Assembly (NCBI GenBank): GCA_946482515.1
Contig: CAMLRS010000005.1
Location: 179,251-243,250 of the forward strand
From: an uncultured Flavobacteriales bacterium
GTDB taxonomy: Bacteria > Bacteroidota > Bacteroidia > Flavobacteriales > Crocinitomicaceae
Length of the DNA: 64,000 nt
Reading direction: 5' to 3'
Part shown: positions 33,747 to 43,328 of the stretch, in pieces
How the letters are laid out: each line of letters starts with the position of its first letter
Position numbering within the stretch: position 1 is the first letter of the stretch
The notes under the pieces: generated by a model
Told to the model about the DNA's origin: nothing
What the model saw: only the letters and a program-made list of their open reading frames with translations
Database searches by the model: none
Translations under genes and position numbers: made by a program

Positions 33747-35165
33747 TTAATCCAATATCAGTTTTAAGACTGCTTGCTCTTCGCCATTGGAAATCCGAAC
33801 GTAGTAGATACCGCTCAGCTGCTGTAATTCCAGCTTGCAGGACGAACCGAACAGGTTTTCTTTCGCATAAACGGTTTTTCCGGTAATGTCGGTTACTTCG
33901 ATCTGAACGCTGGAAAGCTCTGTTCCCCAATCAATCGTAACGTTTCCTTTCGATGGATTCGGATACAGCGTCGCATGCAGGTAGGTGAGTTCATCGATGC
34001 CGGAGGTTGTAATGTTCACGCAATCGGACGTGTCGGAACAGCTGTTCAGTGTCACGATTACCGCATAGCTGCCCGTTTCTTCAGGAGTAAAGGTTTGTGA
34101 AGTAGCTCCGTTAATCGGCTCATCATCTGAGCAATCGATCCATTGGTAACTGGCGCCATCCTGTTCGGACGTGATCGTACCGGCATCTACAGAAGTGGAA
34201 AGATCCAGTGTTGTGACGGTTAGTGTTGCCGCATCAGAATTGGTAAAGCAGGCCGGCTCATCGTTGATAACAACGCAGCGGTAGACATAATTGTTCATCG
34301 ATGGCTGAACGTTGGTGATGTTCAGTGTTTGGGTCGTTACACCGGAATAGGTTGCATCATTGGACAGGTTGGTAAAACCGCCACCCATATCCACCTGCCA
34401 TTGGTAGGCGGTAGCATTCGTTACATTGTCGATGGCAAAGCTGGTATTATCGCTTATGCAATTGCTGCTGTTGGCCGCCTGTGTTCCAATGATCGGAGCG
34501 ATGCAGGACGTATGGAACAGTCGGAAATTATCGATCGCCCATTCTTCATTGGTTCCGTTGGTGTAAACCCGGATCCTCAGATCGATTTCGTTTCCTGTCG
34601 ACGGAATATTCTTGGTGAATTCCGTTAAAGCATGTGTCAGCACGGTTCCTTCGCCGATGTTATCGCCACTGGTTTCCTCTGCCAGCTCTTTTGCGGTACC
34701 ATCGTTGGCGTAAAAACGCACCAAAGGCTGGAAGGTCGGTGAATTGTCGATGCTGTATTCTACAATAATGTAATCATCGTGCGAAGCAAAAGCGAGACTT
34801 TCCCACACAGGAAAATCATTGGCAGCAAACGTTCCGGAGAATTGCAGGTTGGTGAGCCCCGTGATGCTGATGTTGTTGAACTCGATCTGCAATTCAAACT
34901 CTCCCGGAGGAACGACATCGCCGTGGTCTTCGCCAGCCCAGAATTTGGTGCCGTTGATATTGCTGAACAAATTGACTGTCGTGATGTCGGAGCCATTGGT
35001 ACGCTTAAAGTAAATGTCTCCCGATCCGGCATCTGTTTCCGGAATGCGTACGCCGCTGGATGGTGATCCGGTGTCTTCGAAATCGTCGGACCAGAAAAGG
35101 GTTTGTGTGTTTCCTGTACCCCAGGCAAACACGAATGCCATTAATGACAAAGTAAAATGCTTCAT
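33747..35165 (-). CDS. T9SS-secreted protein with Ig-like domains (type A sorting domain)
   Basis: A 472-residue protein with a signal peptide (MKHFTLSLMAFVFAWGTGNTQ). Residues about 25-220 are a beta-sandwich domain (FWSDDFEDTGSPSSG... WAIDNFRLFHTSC). Residues about 225-320 look like an Ig-like domain (ATAYQWQVDMGGGFTNLSND), and residues 320-390 a second one (SEQDGASYQWIDCSDDEPINGATSQTF). The last about 80 residues are a type A sorting domain (LYPNPSKGNVTIDWGTELSSVQIEVTD... GIYYVRISNGE). The final about 150 residues are closely similar to the C-terminus of the giant SprB-repeat protein that begins at 61239, so the module has been duplicated or exchanged. The gene is monocistronic. Confidence 0.9.
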   Translation of the reverse strand: MKHFTLSLMAFVFAWGTGNTQTLFWSDDFEDTGSPSSGVRIPETDAGSGDIYFKRTNGSDITTVNLFSNINGTKFWAGEDHGDVVPPGEFELQIEFNNISITGLTNLQFSGTFAANDFPVWESLAFASHDDYIIVEYSIDNSPTFQPLVRFYANDGTAKELAEETSGDNIGEGTVLTHALTEFTKNIPSTGNEIDLRIRVYTNGTNEEWAIDNFRLFHTSCIAPIIGTQAANSSNCISDNTSFAIDNVTNATAYQWQVDMGGGFTNLSNDATYSGVTTQTLNITNVQPSMNNYVYRCVVINDEPACFTNSDAATLTVTTLDLSTSVDAGTITSEQDGASYQWIDCSDDEPINGATSQTFTPEETGSYAVIVTLNSCSDTSDCVNITTSGIDELTYLHATLYPNPSKGNVTIDWGTELSSVQIEVTDITGKTVYAKENLFGSSCKLELQQLSGIYYVRISNGEEQAVLKLILD

Positions 35166-35330
35166 GGTGTGTTTATTAAATGAATAATGGATCGCTTAGC
35201 ATAGCGGGGATTTGCCAGGAATATCCGTAGCTAAGGTAGGTGTTTTTCGGTTTTGTTCTGGGGAATTATGTGTTTCAAAACTAACAACGGAACAGGGGAG
35301 GTGATTGCGAAAGCCTTACCAACGCTGGAT

Positions 35331-35356
35331 CTAAACGTTACTAACGGTTAAAAACG
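35331..35356 (+). repeat. 26-bp palindromic intergenic repeat, copy 2
   Basis: Core arms CGTTACTAAC and GTTAAAAACG around a central G, preceded by CTAAA. It lies in the gap between the T9SS gene at 33747-35165 and gdhA, both on the minus strand, just ahead of the gdhA terminator. Confidence 0.85.
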
Positions 35357-35370
35357 GCTAGTTGTCAGAC

Positions 35371-35402
35371 AAAAAAAGCCGGTCCGTAAAAACGAACCGG
35401 CC
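35371..35402 (-). terminator. Rho-independent terminator of gdhA
   Basis: On the minus strand GCCGGTTCG pairs with CGGACCGGC (one mismatch, loop TTTTTA), followed by seven T. It lies 20 bases past the gdhA stop at 35423. Confidence 0.9.
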
Positions 35403-35422
35403 TGTATCAATTGAATCGGTGA

Positions 35423-36778
35423 TTACACCAATCCCTGGTCGATCATTGAATCGGCTACTTTTACGAAACCTGCGACGTTCGCACCTTTCACGTAGTCGAC
35501 AGTTCCGTCCTCGAGCTTACCGTATTTCACGCAAGCTTCGTGGATAGAAACCATAATTCCGTGCAGACGTTGGTCAACTTCTTCAGCAGACCAGCTCAGA
35601 CGGAGGGAGTTCTGTGACATTTCCAGACCGGAAGTGGCTACACCACCAGCGTTGGAAGCTTTTCCTGGCGAGAACAGTACTTTCGCAGCCTGGAGAGCAG
35701 CAATTGCTTCCGGCGTAGAAGGCATGTTCGCTCCTTCAGCTACACAGATTACACCATTTTTGATGAGCGCTTTCGCTTCGTCTTCGTTCAGCTCGTTCTG
35801 AGTTGCGCAAGGCAGAGCGATGTCTACTTTCACTTCCCAAGGACGTTTTCCTGCTACGAATTTCGCATTAGGGTATTGCTTCACGTATTCTTCGATACGG
35901 CCGCGTTTCACGTTTTTCAGCTCCATTACGAAGTCAAGCTTCGCTGCGTCGATTCCTTCTGCATCGTAGATGTAACCGGAAGAGTCAGAAAGCGTCACAA
36001 CTTTTGCACCCAGCTGGGTTGCTTTTTCGCAAGCGAATTGCGCTACGTTTCCTGAACCGGAAACAGCAACGATCTTTCCTTTGAAAGAATCGTCTTTTGT
36101 AGCAAGCATTTCTTTCGCGAAGTATACCGTTCCGTAACCTGTAGCTTCCGGACGGATCAGGGAACCACCCCAGTTGCGGGCTTTACCTGTCAGAACGCCG
36201 GTAAACTCGTTACGGATACGCTTGTATTGTCCGAACATGTAACCGATTTCACGACCTCCAACACCGATATCACCGGCAGGAACGTCTGTATCAGCACCAA
36301 TGTGACGTGCCAGCTCAGTCATGAACGACTGGCAGAACTTCATCACTTCATTATCGGATTTTCCTTTCGGGTCGAAATCGGAACCACCTTTACCACCACC
36401 CATAGGCAGAGTAGTGAGGGAGTTCTTGAAAATTTGCTCAAATCCGAGGAACTTCAGGATAGAAAGGTTCACCGACGGGTGGAAACGCAAACCACCTTTG
36501 TATGGTCCGATAGCAGAGTTGAACTCTACGCGGTACCCGCGGTTTACCTGTACTTCACCTTTATCATCTACCCACGGAACGCGGAAGATGATTGTACGCT
36601 CAGGCTCTACGATACGATCGAGAATCTTAGCATTCTTGTAACGCGGAGTTTCTTCGATCAGGGGAACAACGGCCTCAGCTACCTCGTGCACAGCCTGAAG
36701 AAATTCTGGCTCGTGACCATTTTTTGCTTTCACTCGATCCATGAAAGCATCGATCTGAGCTTGATATTTATTCGACAT
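35423..36778 (-). CDS. gdhA: NADP-specific glutamate dehydrogenase
   Basis: A 451-residue hexameric-type glutamate dehydrogenase of standard length. Signature motifs: the glutamate-binding and catalytic region YKGGLRFHPSVN and LTTLPMGGGKGGSDFDPKGKSD (catalytic lysine within GGGKGGSDF), AGDIGVGGREIGYMFGQYKR, and the nucleotide-binding glycine-rich turn VAVSGSGNVAQFACEKA. The enzyme catalyses reductive amination of 2-oxoglutarate with ammonium; NADP preference is inferred from resemblance to the class I small GDH group. It has its own terminator and an AT-rich 305-base upstream region. Confidence 0.95.
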   Translation of the reverse strand: MSNKYQAQIDAFMDRVKAKNGHEPEFLQAVHEVAEAVVPLIEETPRYKNAKILDRIVEPERTIIFRVPWVDDKGEVQVNRGYRVEFNSAIGPYKGGLRFHPSVNLSILKFLGFEQIFKNSLTTLPMGGGKGGSDFDPKGKSDNEVMKFCQSFMTELARHIGADTDVPAGDIGVGGREIGYMFGQYKRIRNEFTGVLTGKARNWGGSLIRPEATGYGTVYFAKEMLATKDDSFKGKIVAVSGSGNVAQFACEKATQLGAKVVTLSDSSGYIYDAEGIDAAKLDFVMELKNVKRGRIEEYVKQYPNAKFVAGKRPWEVKVDIALPCATQNELNEDEAKALIKNGVICVAEGANMPSTPEAIAALQAAKVLFSPGKASNAGGVATSGLEMSQNSLRLSWSAEEVDQRLHGIMVSIHEACVKYGKLEDGTVDYVKGANVAGFVKVADSMIDQGLV

Positions 36779-37083
36779 TTCTTTTCATTTAATTAATGAC
36801 CGAGGCAAATGTAGAAAAATTTTAAAGTCCCAAAGTCCGATTTGGCTTTTAGTTTTTCACCGTAAAACCGGCTTTATTGGGAGGGAGAATTGTTAAGAAA
36901 ATATTCACCATGTGTGAAATTTTCAAAATAGTATAAAAATGGGTCGTAATGAAGTGATTTTGATAGGTATGGCAAGAGGTAGAGTTATAAAAAGGAGGGT
37001 AATTCACTAACTTTGTAAAAAATATTCATACCCAAGCAACTCAGCATTAACGCTGACGTCAACTTGAGTATACAACTAATATT
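36779..37083. other. Divergent promoter region of gdhA and the SprB/type B surface protein
   Basis: This 305-base AT-rich region separates divergent genes. It contains TAACTTTG at 37008-37015, a good TAnnTTTG -7 element for the plus-strand gene, leaving a leader of about 65 bases that includes a short symmetric sequence (CAACTCAGC and GACGTCAACTTGAG). No coding sequence is seen. Confidence 0.6.
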
Positions 37084-39771
37084 ATGAAAAAGTTTCAACT
37101 ATTACTGATCTCGCTCTTTACCACCATGTTGGGTTTTTCCCAGGTGCAAGTGTGCCTTGGTGACGACGTTACTGTTTGTCAGGGGCAGACAGTTCAGATT
37201 ACCGATTGTTCAAGCGGTGGTCCATCAGGTGGAATTTCACTCACCAACCCTACTGAGGTGAACTTATCGGATGATAACTGGAGTCCGCTGATTCCTATCA
37301 CCTTTCCATTCAGCTTCTATGGAACAACCTATAATAACCTGGTAATCGGTGCCAACGGTATCGTATCCTTCAACGCGGCAAACGCAGGAGGATATTGCCC
37401 ATGGTCACTCAACGGTGCACCGCTCCCGAATACAACCGTTACGGCAGCGATGAACTCAGCGATGGTTTCCTACCAGGATTTGAACCCGGCAAACGCTTCC
37501 AGCGGACCGGTACAATACCAGGTGCTCGGAACAGCACCGAACCGTAAGTTTGTTGTTCTCTACAATGGTGTAACGGCATTCCTCTGTACGGAATCCTGTG
37601 CTTATATCGGCTACATCTTCTATGAAGGCAGCAACGTGATCGAAATGTTTATCGGAAACAAAGCGGCCTGCGCCAGCTGGAACGGCAACCTTGCTATCCA
37701 GGGAACGGAGAACGCTGCCGGTACGGTTGCGCACATCACTCCGGGACGTAACAACACCGTATGGACAGCCACACAGGATGGTCGCCGCTGGACGCCAACA
37801 GCACCAAACAACACAGCTAACTATACCATTACAACCATTCCTTACGTAAACATCAATGCGCCGGGTGGAAACATGCAATGGCAGAACACACTCGGGCAAA
37901 CATTCCCGTATAACAACGGTGTGCTGAACGTAACACTCGTTCCTCCGGGCACAACAGGATACTTCCTTACAGGAACATCTTGTGGTACGGCTGTAGGATC
38001 CGTTTCAGATACGACATTCATTACCCGTACAACAGTGAACGCTACAGCCACAGCTACACCGGATAACTGCGGAAGCGGCCAGGGTACAGCTACAGCGAAC
38101 CCAACAGTAGGTACAGCACCATATACATTCGTCTGGACACCATCAGGTCAGACAACGCAAACAGCTACCGGACTTACAGCAGGTAACTACACAGTTGTTG
38201 TTACAGATGCTAACGGTTGTTCAAAAACGGTTCAGGTAGTTGTTCCGAACAACACCGCAACCTTCTCCGGAACAACCACGCAAGTGAGCTGTCCGGGTGG
38301 AAACGATGGTACGGCTACGGCAACCATGACACCGGCTACAGGCACGATCACTTACCTGTGGGATGATCCTGCGGCGCAGACAACGCAAACCGCTACAGGT
38401 CTTCAGGCTGGTACCTACAACTGCACCGTAACATCTTCTAACGGATGTACAGGAACCGTAATGGTAACCGTAACAGAAATCCCGCCGATGGTAGGTGTGA
38501 TAGCCAATCAGGATGATCCGAGCTGTAACAGCGGAAGCGACGGTATGGTCGACGTAAACGTTACAGGCGGTACGCCAGGATATACGTATGCATGGGATAA
38601 TTCTGCATCGACTTCTGATATCGCAAACGACCTCGCAGCGGGTAACCACGTACTGACAGTTACAGACGCCAATGGCTGTGTGATTACAGTACCGGTTACA
38701 TTGACGGAGCCTCAGCCGCTGAGTATTACCATGCTCTCACCAGATCAGACGATCTGCCCTGAAAACACGGCAACTTTGCAGGTACAGGGATCAGGTGGTA
38801 GCACAGCTTACACGTTCAGCTGGACAGAAAACGGAACACCGATCGGAACAGGCTCAAGCATTGTTGTTGACCCTTCGACTTCAGGGACAGTTTACTGTGT
38901 AACACTTTCTGAGGCTTGCGGCTCGCCAACTACCGATTCTTGCCTCACCATTATTTTCCCTACGGAAATCATCCCATCCTTCATTGCAGACAAGCCAAGC
39001 TCTTGCCAGCCGGGTGAGTTCGTATTCACCAATACATCCAACAACCAGGGCGAAATCGCTACGGTATTGCTGGAGTTCGGTGACGGCGAAGAAGCTACCC
39101 TGATCGGATCGCAGGATACATCACACATCTACAACAACCCACAAGGGTACGATGTGCGCGCAACAGTTACTTCAACTTACGGATGTGTAACAACAGCCTT
39201 GTTCCCTGGAATTGTAACGGTTATCGCAAACCCGGTGGCTGACTTCAACTTCTCATCCAACCCGACGACAATGTTCGAAACAACGGTAACGATGCAGGAT
39301 AAGTCGAGCGCAGGTGTTGTAAGCTGGCAGTGGGAGTCTCCGTACTCTACACCAACGGCAAGCAACTCGGAAAACCCGACATTCAGCTTCCCTGATGGCG
39401 TAGTAGCGACTTACCCTATCACACTCATCGTTTCAACTCCTGAAGGCTGTATCGACTCCGTAACGCGTATCCTGAACGTGATCAGCGACATCCTCTTCTT
39501 CGCACCGAATGCCTTTACGCCAGACGGTGACGAATTCAACCAGGTATGGGATTTCTCTGTGATCGGTATCGATGAATACGACTTTGAGCTCTACATCTTC
39601 AACCGCTGGGGCGAGATCATGTTCGAAACACACGACGTGAACGCTACCTGGGATGGAACGTACCATGGACAAACCGTGCCATCAGGTACGTATACGTGGA
39701 GAGCGCGTGTGAAATCACTGGAATCAGACTCTAAAGAAGAATTCTCCGGATCCTTTGCTGTGATTCGCTGA
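37084..39771 (+). CDS. SprB-repeat surface protein with type B (gliding-motility-associated) sorting domain
   Basis: An 895-residue exported protein with a signal peptide (MKKFQLLLISLFTTMLGFSQ). Residues about 40-260 form a beta-rich domain (ITFPFSFYGTTYNNLVIGANGIVSF). Three SprB-type repeats follow between about residues 315 and 550, each ending in the pattern AGNYTVVVTDANGC. A PKD-like domain spans about residues 640-720 (VLLEFGDGEEATLIGSQDTSHIY), and another lies at 725-795. The last about 95 residues (FAPNAFTPDGDEFNQVWDF... FELYIFNRWGEIMFET... TWDGTYHGQTVPSGTYTW) are the CHU_C/type B T9SS sorting domain. It is probably a surface adhesin or an extracellular structural protein. Confidence 0.92.
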   Translation: MKKFQLLLISLFTTMLGFSQVQVCLGDDVTVCQGQTVQITDCSSGGPSGGISLTNPTEVNLSDDNWSPLIPITFPFSFYGTTYNNLVIGANGIVSFNAANAGGYCPWSLNGAPLPNTTVTAAMNSAMVSYQDLNPANASSGPVQYQVLGTAPNRKFVVLYNGVTAFLCTESCAYIGYIFYEGSNVIEMFIGNKAACASWNGNLAIQGTENAAGTVAHITPGRNNTVWTATQDGRRWTPTAPNNTANYTITTIPYVNINAPGGNMQWQNTLGQTFPYNNGVLNVTLVPPGTTGYFLTGTSCGTAVGSVSDTTFITRTTVNATATATPDNCGSGQGTATANPTVGTAPYTFVWTPSGQTTQTATGLTAGNYTVVVTDANGCSKTVQVVVPNNTATFSGTTTQVSCPGGNDGTATATMTPATGTITYLWDDPAAQTTQTATGLQAGTYNCTVTSSNGCTGTVMVTVTEIPPMVGVIANQDDPSCNSGSDGMVDVNVTGGTPGYTYAWDNSASTSDIANDLAAGNHVLTVTDANGCVITVPVTLTEPQPLSITMLSPDQTICPENTATLQVQGSGGSTAYTFSWTENGTPIGTGSSIVVDPSTSGTVYCVTLSEACGSPTTDSCLTIIFPTEIIPSFIADKPSSCQPGEFVFTNTSNNQGEIATVLLEFGDGEEATLIGSQDTSHIYNNPQGYDVRATVTSTYGCVTTALFPGIVTVIANPVADFNFSSNPTTMFETTVTMQDKSSAGVVSWQWESPYSTPTASNSENPTFSFPDGVVATYPITLIVSTPEGCIDSVTRILNVISDILFFAPNAFTPDGDEFNQVWDFSVIGIDEYDFELYIFNRWGEIMFETHDVNATWDGTYHGQTVPSGTYTWRARVKSLESDSKEEFSGSFAVIR

Positions 39772-39791
39772 TGATCTGTATACTAAATGGG

Positions 39792-39820
39792 AACTGCGCT
39801 CTTCGGGGCGCAGTTTTCGT
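39792..39820 (+). terminator. Rho-independent terminator of the SprB/type B gene
   Basis: AACTGCGC (39792-39799) and GCGCAGTT (39808-39815) form a perfect eight-pair stem with an eight-base loop, followed by TTCGTTTAT. It lies 20 bases after the stop. Confidence 0.8.
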
Positions 39821-39850
39821 TTATACCCTTTTCACGAGGCGAAAATTTCG

Positions 39851-39858
39851 TATTTTCG
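39851..39858 (+). promoter_or_regulatory. Putative -7 element upstream of the SRPBCC gene
   Basis: TATTTTCG, a TAnnTTCG variant, ends 24 bases before the ATG at 39883. No matching -33 element is obvious. Confidence 0.35.
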
Positions 39859-39882
39859 AAATCTCTCACATACGAACCAATT

Positions 39883-40416
39883 ATGATCATTGCACTTGTC
39901 TTCCTGGCATTCATTATCGGGGTACTTATCATCATCACCCTTTTCGGGCGAACACTTCCGCGCATAGCCACGATAGAGCGTTCCGTGATCATCAATGCTC
40001 CGTACCAGACGGTTTTCCCGGAAGTATCCAACCTGCGCAATTTTGTAACGTGGGATCCCTGGACGCGGAAAGATCCGAACATTCAGCAAACCTTTTCTGG
40101 TGAAGACGGCACAGTTGGTTCCTCTTTTTCCTGGAAAGGCAACAACAAAGTAGGACAGGGAACCATGACCATTACGGGAATCGAACCGGGTTCTCTGGTA
40201 ACGCTGGACATCGATTTCGGCAATCGTGGGACAGCCAAATGCTCATTCGTAGTGGAAGACCTCAACGAGCAGACAAAAGTCACCTGGGGCTTCGAATCCG
40301 ACATGGGCAGCGCTTTCCGTCGGGGAATCTTCACGAAAATGATGAAATCCTTTATCGAGAAGGATTACGATGCCGGTTTGAACAATCTGAAAACAAGGGT
40401 AGAAGCCAATTCATGA
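39883..40416 (+). CDS. SRPBCC-family protein with N-terminal membrane anchor
   Basis: I choose the ATG at 39883 (MIIALVFLAFIIGVLIIITLFG), giving 177 residues with one N-terminal transmembrane helix. The rest is a START/SRPBCC helix-grip domain: IERSVIINAPYQTVFPEVSNLRNFVTWDPWTRKDP near the start and WKGNNKVGQGTMTITGIEPGS in the middle, closing with a long C-terminal helix (GIFTKMMKSFIEKDYDAGLNNLKTRVE). Such domains bind hydrophobic ligands; this polyketide-cyclase-like subgroup is usually unassigned. It overlaps the M28 peptidase gene by four bases, so the two are cotranscribed. Confidence 0.82.
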   Translation: MIIALVFLAFIIGVLIIITLFGRTLPRIATIERSVIINAPYQTVFPEVSNLRNFVTWDPWTRKDPNIQQTFSGEDGTVGSSFSWKGNNKVGQGTMTITGIEPGSLVTLDIDFGNRGTAKCSFVVEDLNEQTKVTWGFESDMGSAFRRGIFTKMMKSFIEKDYDAGLNNLKTRVEANS

Positions 40417-41783
40417 AATCAATTTTAACTGCTTTGCTGCTCGTAGCGGCTATTTCTCCGGTTACCGGACAATCCACCAACGATTCCCTCATCATTCGCA
40501 GCTTTTTCGATGAAGCGCTGGAACGCGGTAAGGCATACGAAGACCTGCGATCGCTCTGTAAAGACATCGGTGCGCGCATTAGTGGCTCTGCACAGGCCGA
40601 GCTGGCCGTAGAGTGGAGCAAACGTAAAATGGAAGCTTACGGATTCGATAACGTGACATTACAGCCAGTGATGGTTCCGCATTGGGAACGCGGTACGACT
40701 GAAACAGCCTGGATGCAAATCCGCTCCGGCGAGCTCGTTCCACTCGATATTCTGGCACTGGGTGGCTCCATCGGTACCAATGGTTTGATACGCGCAGAAG
40801 TGGTGGAATTCAAGCACCTCGACGACCTGAAAAAAGCTTCGAAATCCAGCGTGGAGGGAAAGATCGTCTTTCTGAACCAACCCATGGATCCCAAATTCAT
40901 TACAACTTTCGGCGCTTACGGAGGCTGTTATGCGATCCGCGGAATGGGAGCTGTTGAAGCGGCGAGGCTCGGCGCAGTAGCGGTGGTCATTCGCTCACTG
41001 GCGTTGCCGCAGGACGATTTCCCGCATACGGGTTCCATGCATTACGAGACAGACGTAGCGAAAATTCCGGCCGGCGCATTGTCGACCAACGCTGCAAACG
41101 CACTTTCTGAAGCCATGAAAGCCGGAAAAGTAACTTTCCTGCTCGAAATGGATTGCCGCGACTACCCGGACGTGCAATCGCACAACGTGATGTGTGAGAT
41201 CAAGGGAAGCGAATTCCCGGATCAGATCATTACGATCGGTGGCCACCTCGATTCCTGGGACACCGGGGAAGGTGCGCACGACGATGGTGCCGGCGTGATC
41301 CATTGCCTGGAAGCGCTCCGCATCATGAAACAGCTCAACATCAAGCCGAAGCATACGATCCGCGTTGTGTTCTTTATGAACGAAGAAAACGGCAACAAAG
41401 GCGGGATCGGTTATGCCCAGTGGACAAAGGAAAAAGGAGAGAAGCAGATTGCGGCCGTTGAAAGCGACCGCGGTGGATTCAGTCCACGCGGGTTCGAATG
41501 CGATGGTTCCGAAGCACAATTGTTGCTTATCCAGAACTTTCGCCAGTTATTGCTTCCATATGGCTTGCACCATTTCGAAAAAGGCTACGGCGGCGTTGAC
41601 ATCGGTCCGCTGAAAAAGCACTTCGAAGGCATTCCGCTGTACGGATTCGTGCCGGATTCGCAGCGTTATTTCGATTTCCACCACGCACCAAGCGACGTGT
41701 TCGAGAATGTCAACAAGCGCGAGCTGGAGCTCGGATGTGCCAGTATGGCTGCGTTCGTCTACCTGCTCGACAGAGGTCTCTAA
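40413..41783 (+). CDS. Exported M28-family metallopeptidase
   Basis: I choose the ATG at 40413 (MKSILTALLLVAAISPVTGQ), giving 456 residues with a signal peptide; it overlaps the SRPBCC stop. A protease-associated-like insert (GKIVFLNQPMDPKFITTFGAYGG) precedes the catalytic domain. The dizinc ligands of the M28 family are visible: GGHLDSWDTGEGAHDDGAG (His and Asp), NEENGNKGG (Glu pair), VESDRGGFSP (Asp) and HHAPSD (His). It is probably a periplasmic or secreted aminopeptidase or carboxypeptidase. No T9SS sorting domain is present. It ends convergent with the PqiA-like gene, with a four-base overlap. Confidence 0.9.
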   Translation: MKSILTALLLVAAISPVTGQSTNDSLIIRSFFDEALERGKAYEDLRSLCKDIGARISGSAQAELAVEWSKRKMEAYGFDNVTLQPVMVPHWERGTTETAWMQIRSGELVPLDILALGGSIGTNGLIRAEVVEFKHLDDLKKASKSSVEGKIVFLNQPMDPKFITTFGAYGGCYAIRGMGAVEAARLGAVAVVIRSLALPQDDFPHTGSMHYETDVAKIPAGALSTNAANALSEAMKAGKVTFLLEMDCRDYPDVQSHNVMCEIKGSEFPDQIITIGGHLDSWDTGEGAHDDGAGVIHCLEALRIMKQLNIKPKHTIRVVFFMNEENGNKGGIGYAQWTKEKGEKQIAAVESDRGGFSPRGFECDGSEAQLLLIQNFRQLLLPYGLHHFEKGYGGVDIGPLKKHFEGIPLYGFVPDSQRYFDFHHAPSDVFENVNKRELELGCASMAAFVYLLDRGL

Positions 41784-43168
41784 TCCGTTTTTTCGGGCGT
41801 ATCGTTGCCGCTTAGTCGCGAGCGTCTGCGTCGGATAGACTGGTAAGCTTCGCGCAAATGGAGCGCGCCGCTTGTTGGTCCTTCATCGCGTGTGACACGC
41901 TTGAGGATCACCGCCAGGAAAAGGTTGAAGAGCACGAATGAAACAAAGACCAGGAAACCTATTTGCAGGTTCGAGCGGTTGGTGGTCATCAGGTTGACCA
42001 TTTCTCCCTCGTTCGCCCGTTCGCTCAGATGATTAAGCTGTTCGGTGATGATGCTCTGAAAACCGATATAGGCAATGAAAATCGCCACCACCATTACATC
42101 GGCCATCGACCATTTCCCCGACTTGAACGCCATCAGCTTGATGAAGCCGTTTTTCTTGTTCTTGGAAAAGAGGTGAATACTCGCTGCAATGAGCTTGGCA
42201 GCCGGGAAGAACACACTGAACAACAGGATCAATGATCCTACGAATATGGAATCGATTTTCCCATTGGTGATGAGAATCGTGGCCACATCCCAGATACTTT
42301 TGCTCTGATAAAACAGGATCTGGTTGTAAAAGATCACATGTGAATGCATGATCTCCAGGTCCAGCTGACTGATCCGCGCATCGATTTCGAGCATCGGCAG
42401 GTTGATACCAATATAGAGGTTCACGAACGAAACGACCACCGATAAGGTAAACGCCAATGCGAAAGCGTGCCGGAAATTCGCCTTGATCAGCACAATCCAT
42501 AAGATCAGTACCAGCGCCATGATTGTTATGAGCTGGTAGCCCCAGACGCGCTGCTGGGCTTCGATCTGCATCGTTACTTCGCGAATATGCAGGTTCAATG
42601 CCCTTAAATTTGGTTGTTTGTGCTTTTTAATGATGAGGTGCTGGGTCGATTGGAGCACACTGCTGTCACCGATCAAGAGCTCATTTACTTTCGCTTTAAC
42701 AAGGTCTTTCACCGTTTCCTTGTTACTGCGTTTATCAAGCTCGGCGATCACCGTATTGGCAAAGTCGGGAACTTTCGCACGGATCTTATCCATGTCAATC
42801 ATCCAGCGAACGACACCCATTTTGACTTTATCCTTCAGCTTGTCCTGCTTTTCATGAACCATTACATCTACCTGGTCGAGCAGTTTGTGCATAACACCGC
42901 TGACTTCCTGCCTGAGTACCTGTTTGTTTTTGTTCGAGAACGAAAACGAATCGATGCGTTGTTCGATGATACGTTCGACCTGAAGGGACCAGTTGCGACC
43001 GTTCAGCAGACCGTCCCTGATCTGATTGGCAACATAGAGGTCGCGTTTGTATTGCTTGAGCTTAATGGCATTTTGTGTGAGATGAGCTCCCAGGTAAACC
43101 GAAGCCGATGTAGCCAGGAGGAACAATATCAGAACGACAAATTGCCCGAAGTATTTCTTTGCGTTCAT
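41780..43168 (-). CDS. Paraquat-inducible protein A-like membrane protein
   Basis: A 462-residue protein. One transmembrane helix lies at the N-terminus (FVVLILFLLATSASVYLGAHL), followed by a long, charged extracytoplasmic region (residues about 35-205). The C-terminal half has five more helices with PqiA-like features: YIGINLPMLEID, DSIFVGSLILLFSVFFPAAKLI and WSMADVMVVAIFIAYIGFQSII. PqiA-family proteins participate in intermembrane lipid transport with MCE-domain partners in Proteobacteria; no MCE protein is encoded here. The arrangement with a large N-terminal loop is unlike two-domain PqiA and is characteristic of the single-domain form. The stop overlaps the M28 stop by four bases. Confidence 0.75.
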   Translation of the reverse strand: MNAKKYFGQFVVLILFLLATSASVYLGAHLTQNAIKLKQYKRDLYVANQIRDGLLNGRNWSLQVERIIEQRIDSFSFSNKNKQVLRQEVSGVMHKLLDQVDVMVHEKQDKLKDKVKMGVVRWMIDMDKIRAKVPDFANTVIAELDKRSNKETVKDLVKAKVNELLIGDSSVLQSTQHLIIKKHKQPNLRALNLHIREVTMQIEAQQRVWGYQLITIMALVLILWIVLIKANFRHAFALAFTLSVVVSFVNLYIGINLPMLEIDARISQLDLEIMHSHVIFYNQILFYQSKSIWDVATILITNGKIDSIFVGSLILLFSVFFPAAKLIAASIHLFSKNKKNGFIKLMAFKSGKWSMADVMVVAIFIAYIGFQSIITEQLNHLSERANEGEMVNLMTTNRSNLQIGFLVFVSFVLFNLFLAVILKRVTRDEGPTSGALHLREAYQSIRRRRSRLSGNDTPEKTD

Positions 43169-43328
43169 GTTTGAGTCTTATGAGGATACATGAAAAATAC
43201 GGCGTTTTTCCTCATCCCGATTTCGGATTGTCGCTCAACGGGTTATTGTTCTGAATTTTTAACTTTCGAAGACTGTTGAAAGAACTTTCGCCGGGAAGGG
43301 TTACATTAGTAAACACAAACACACGACA

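Noticed and set aside
37084..39771. SprB/type B protein as a gliding-motility core component
   Set aside because: It carries the sorting domain and a few SprB repeats, but no Gld or Spr machinery genes are in the window, so only a cargo role can be claimed.
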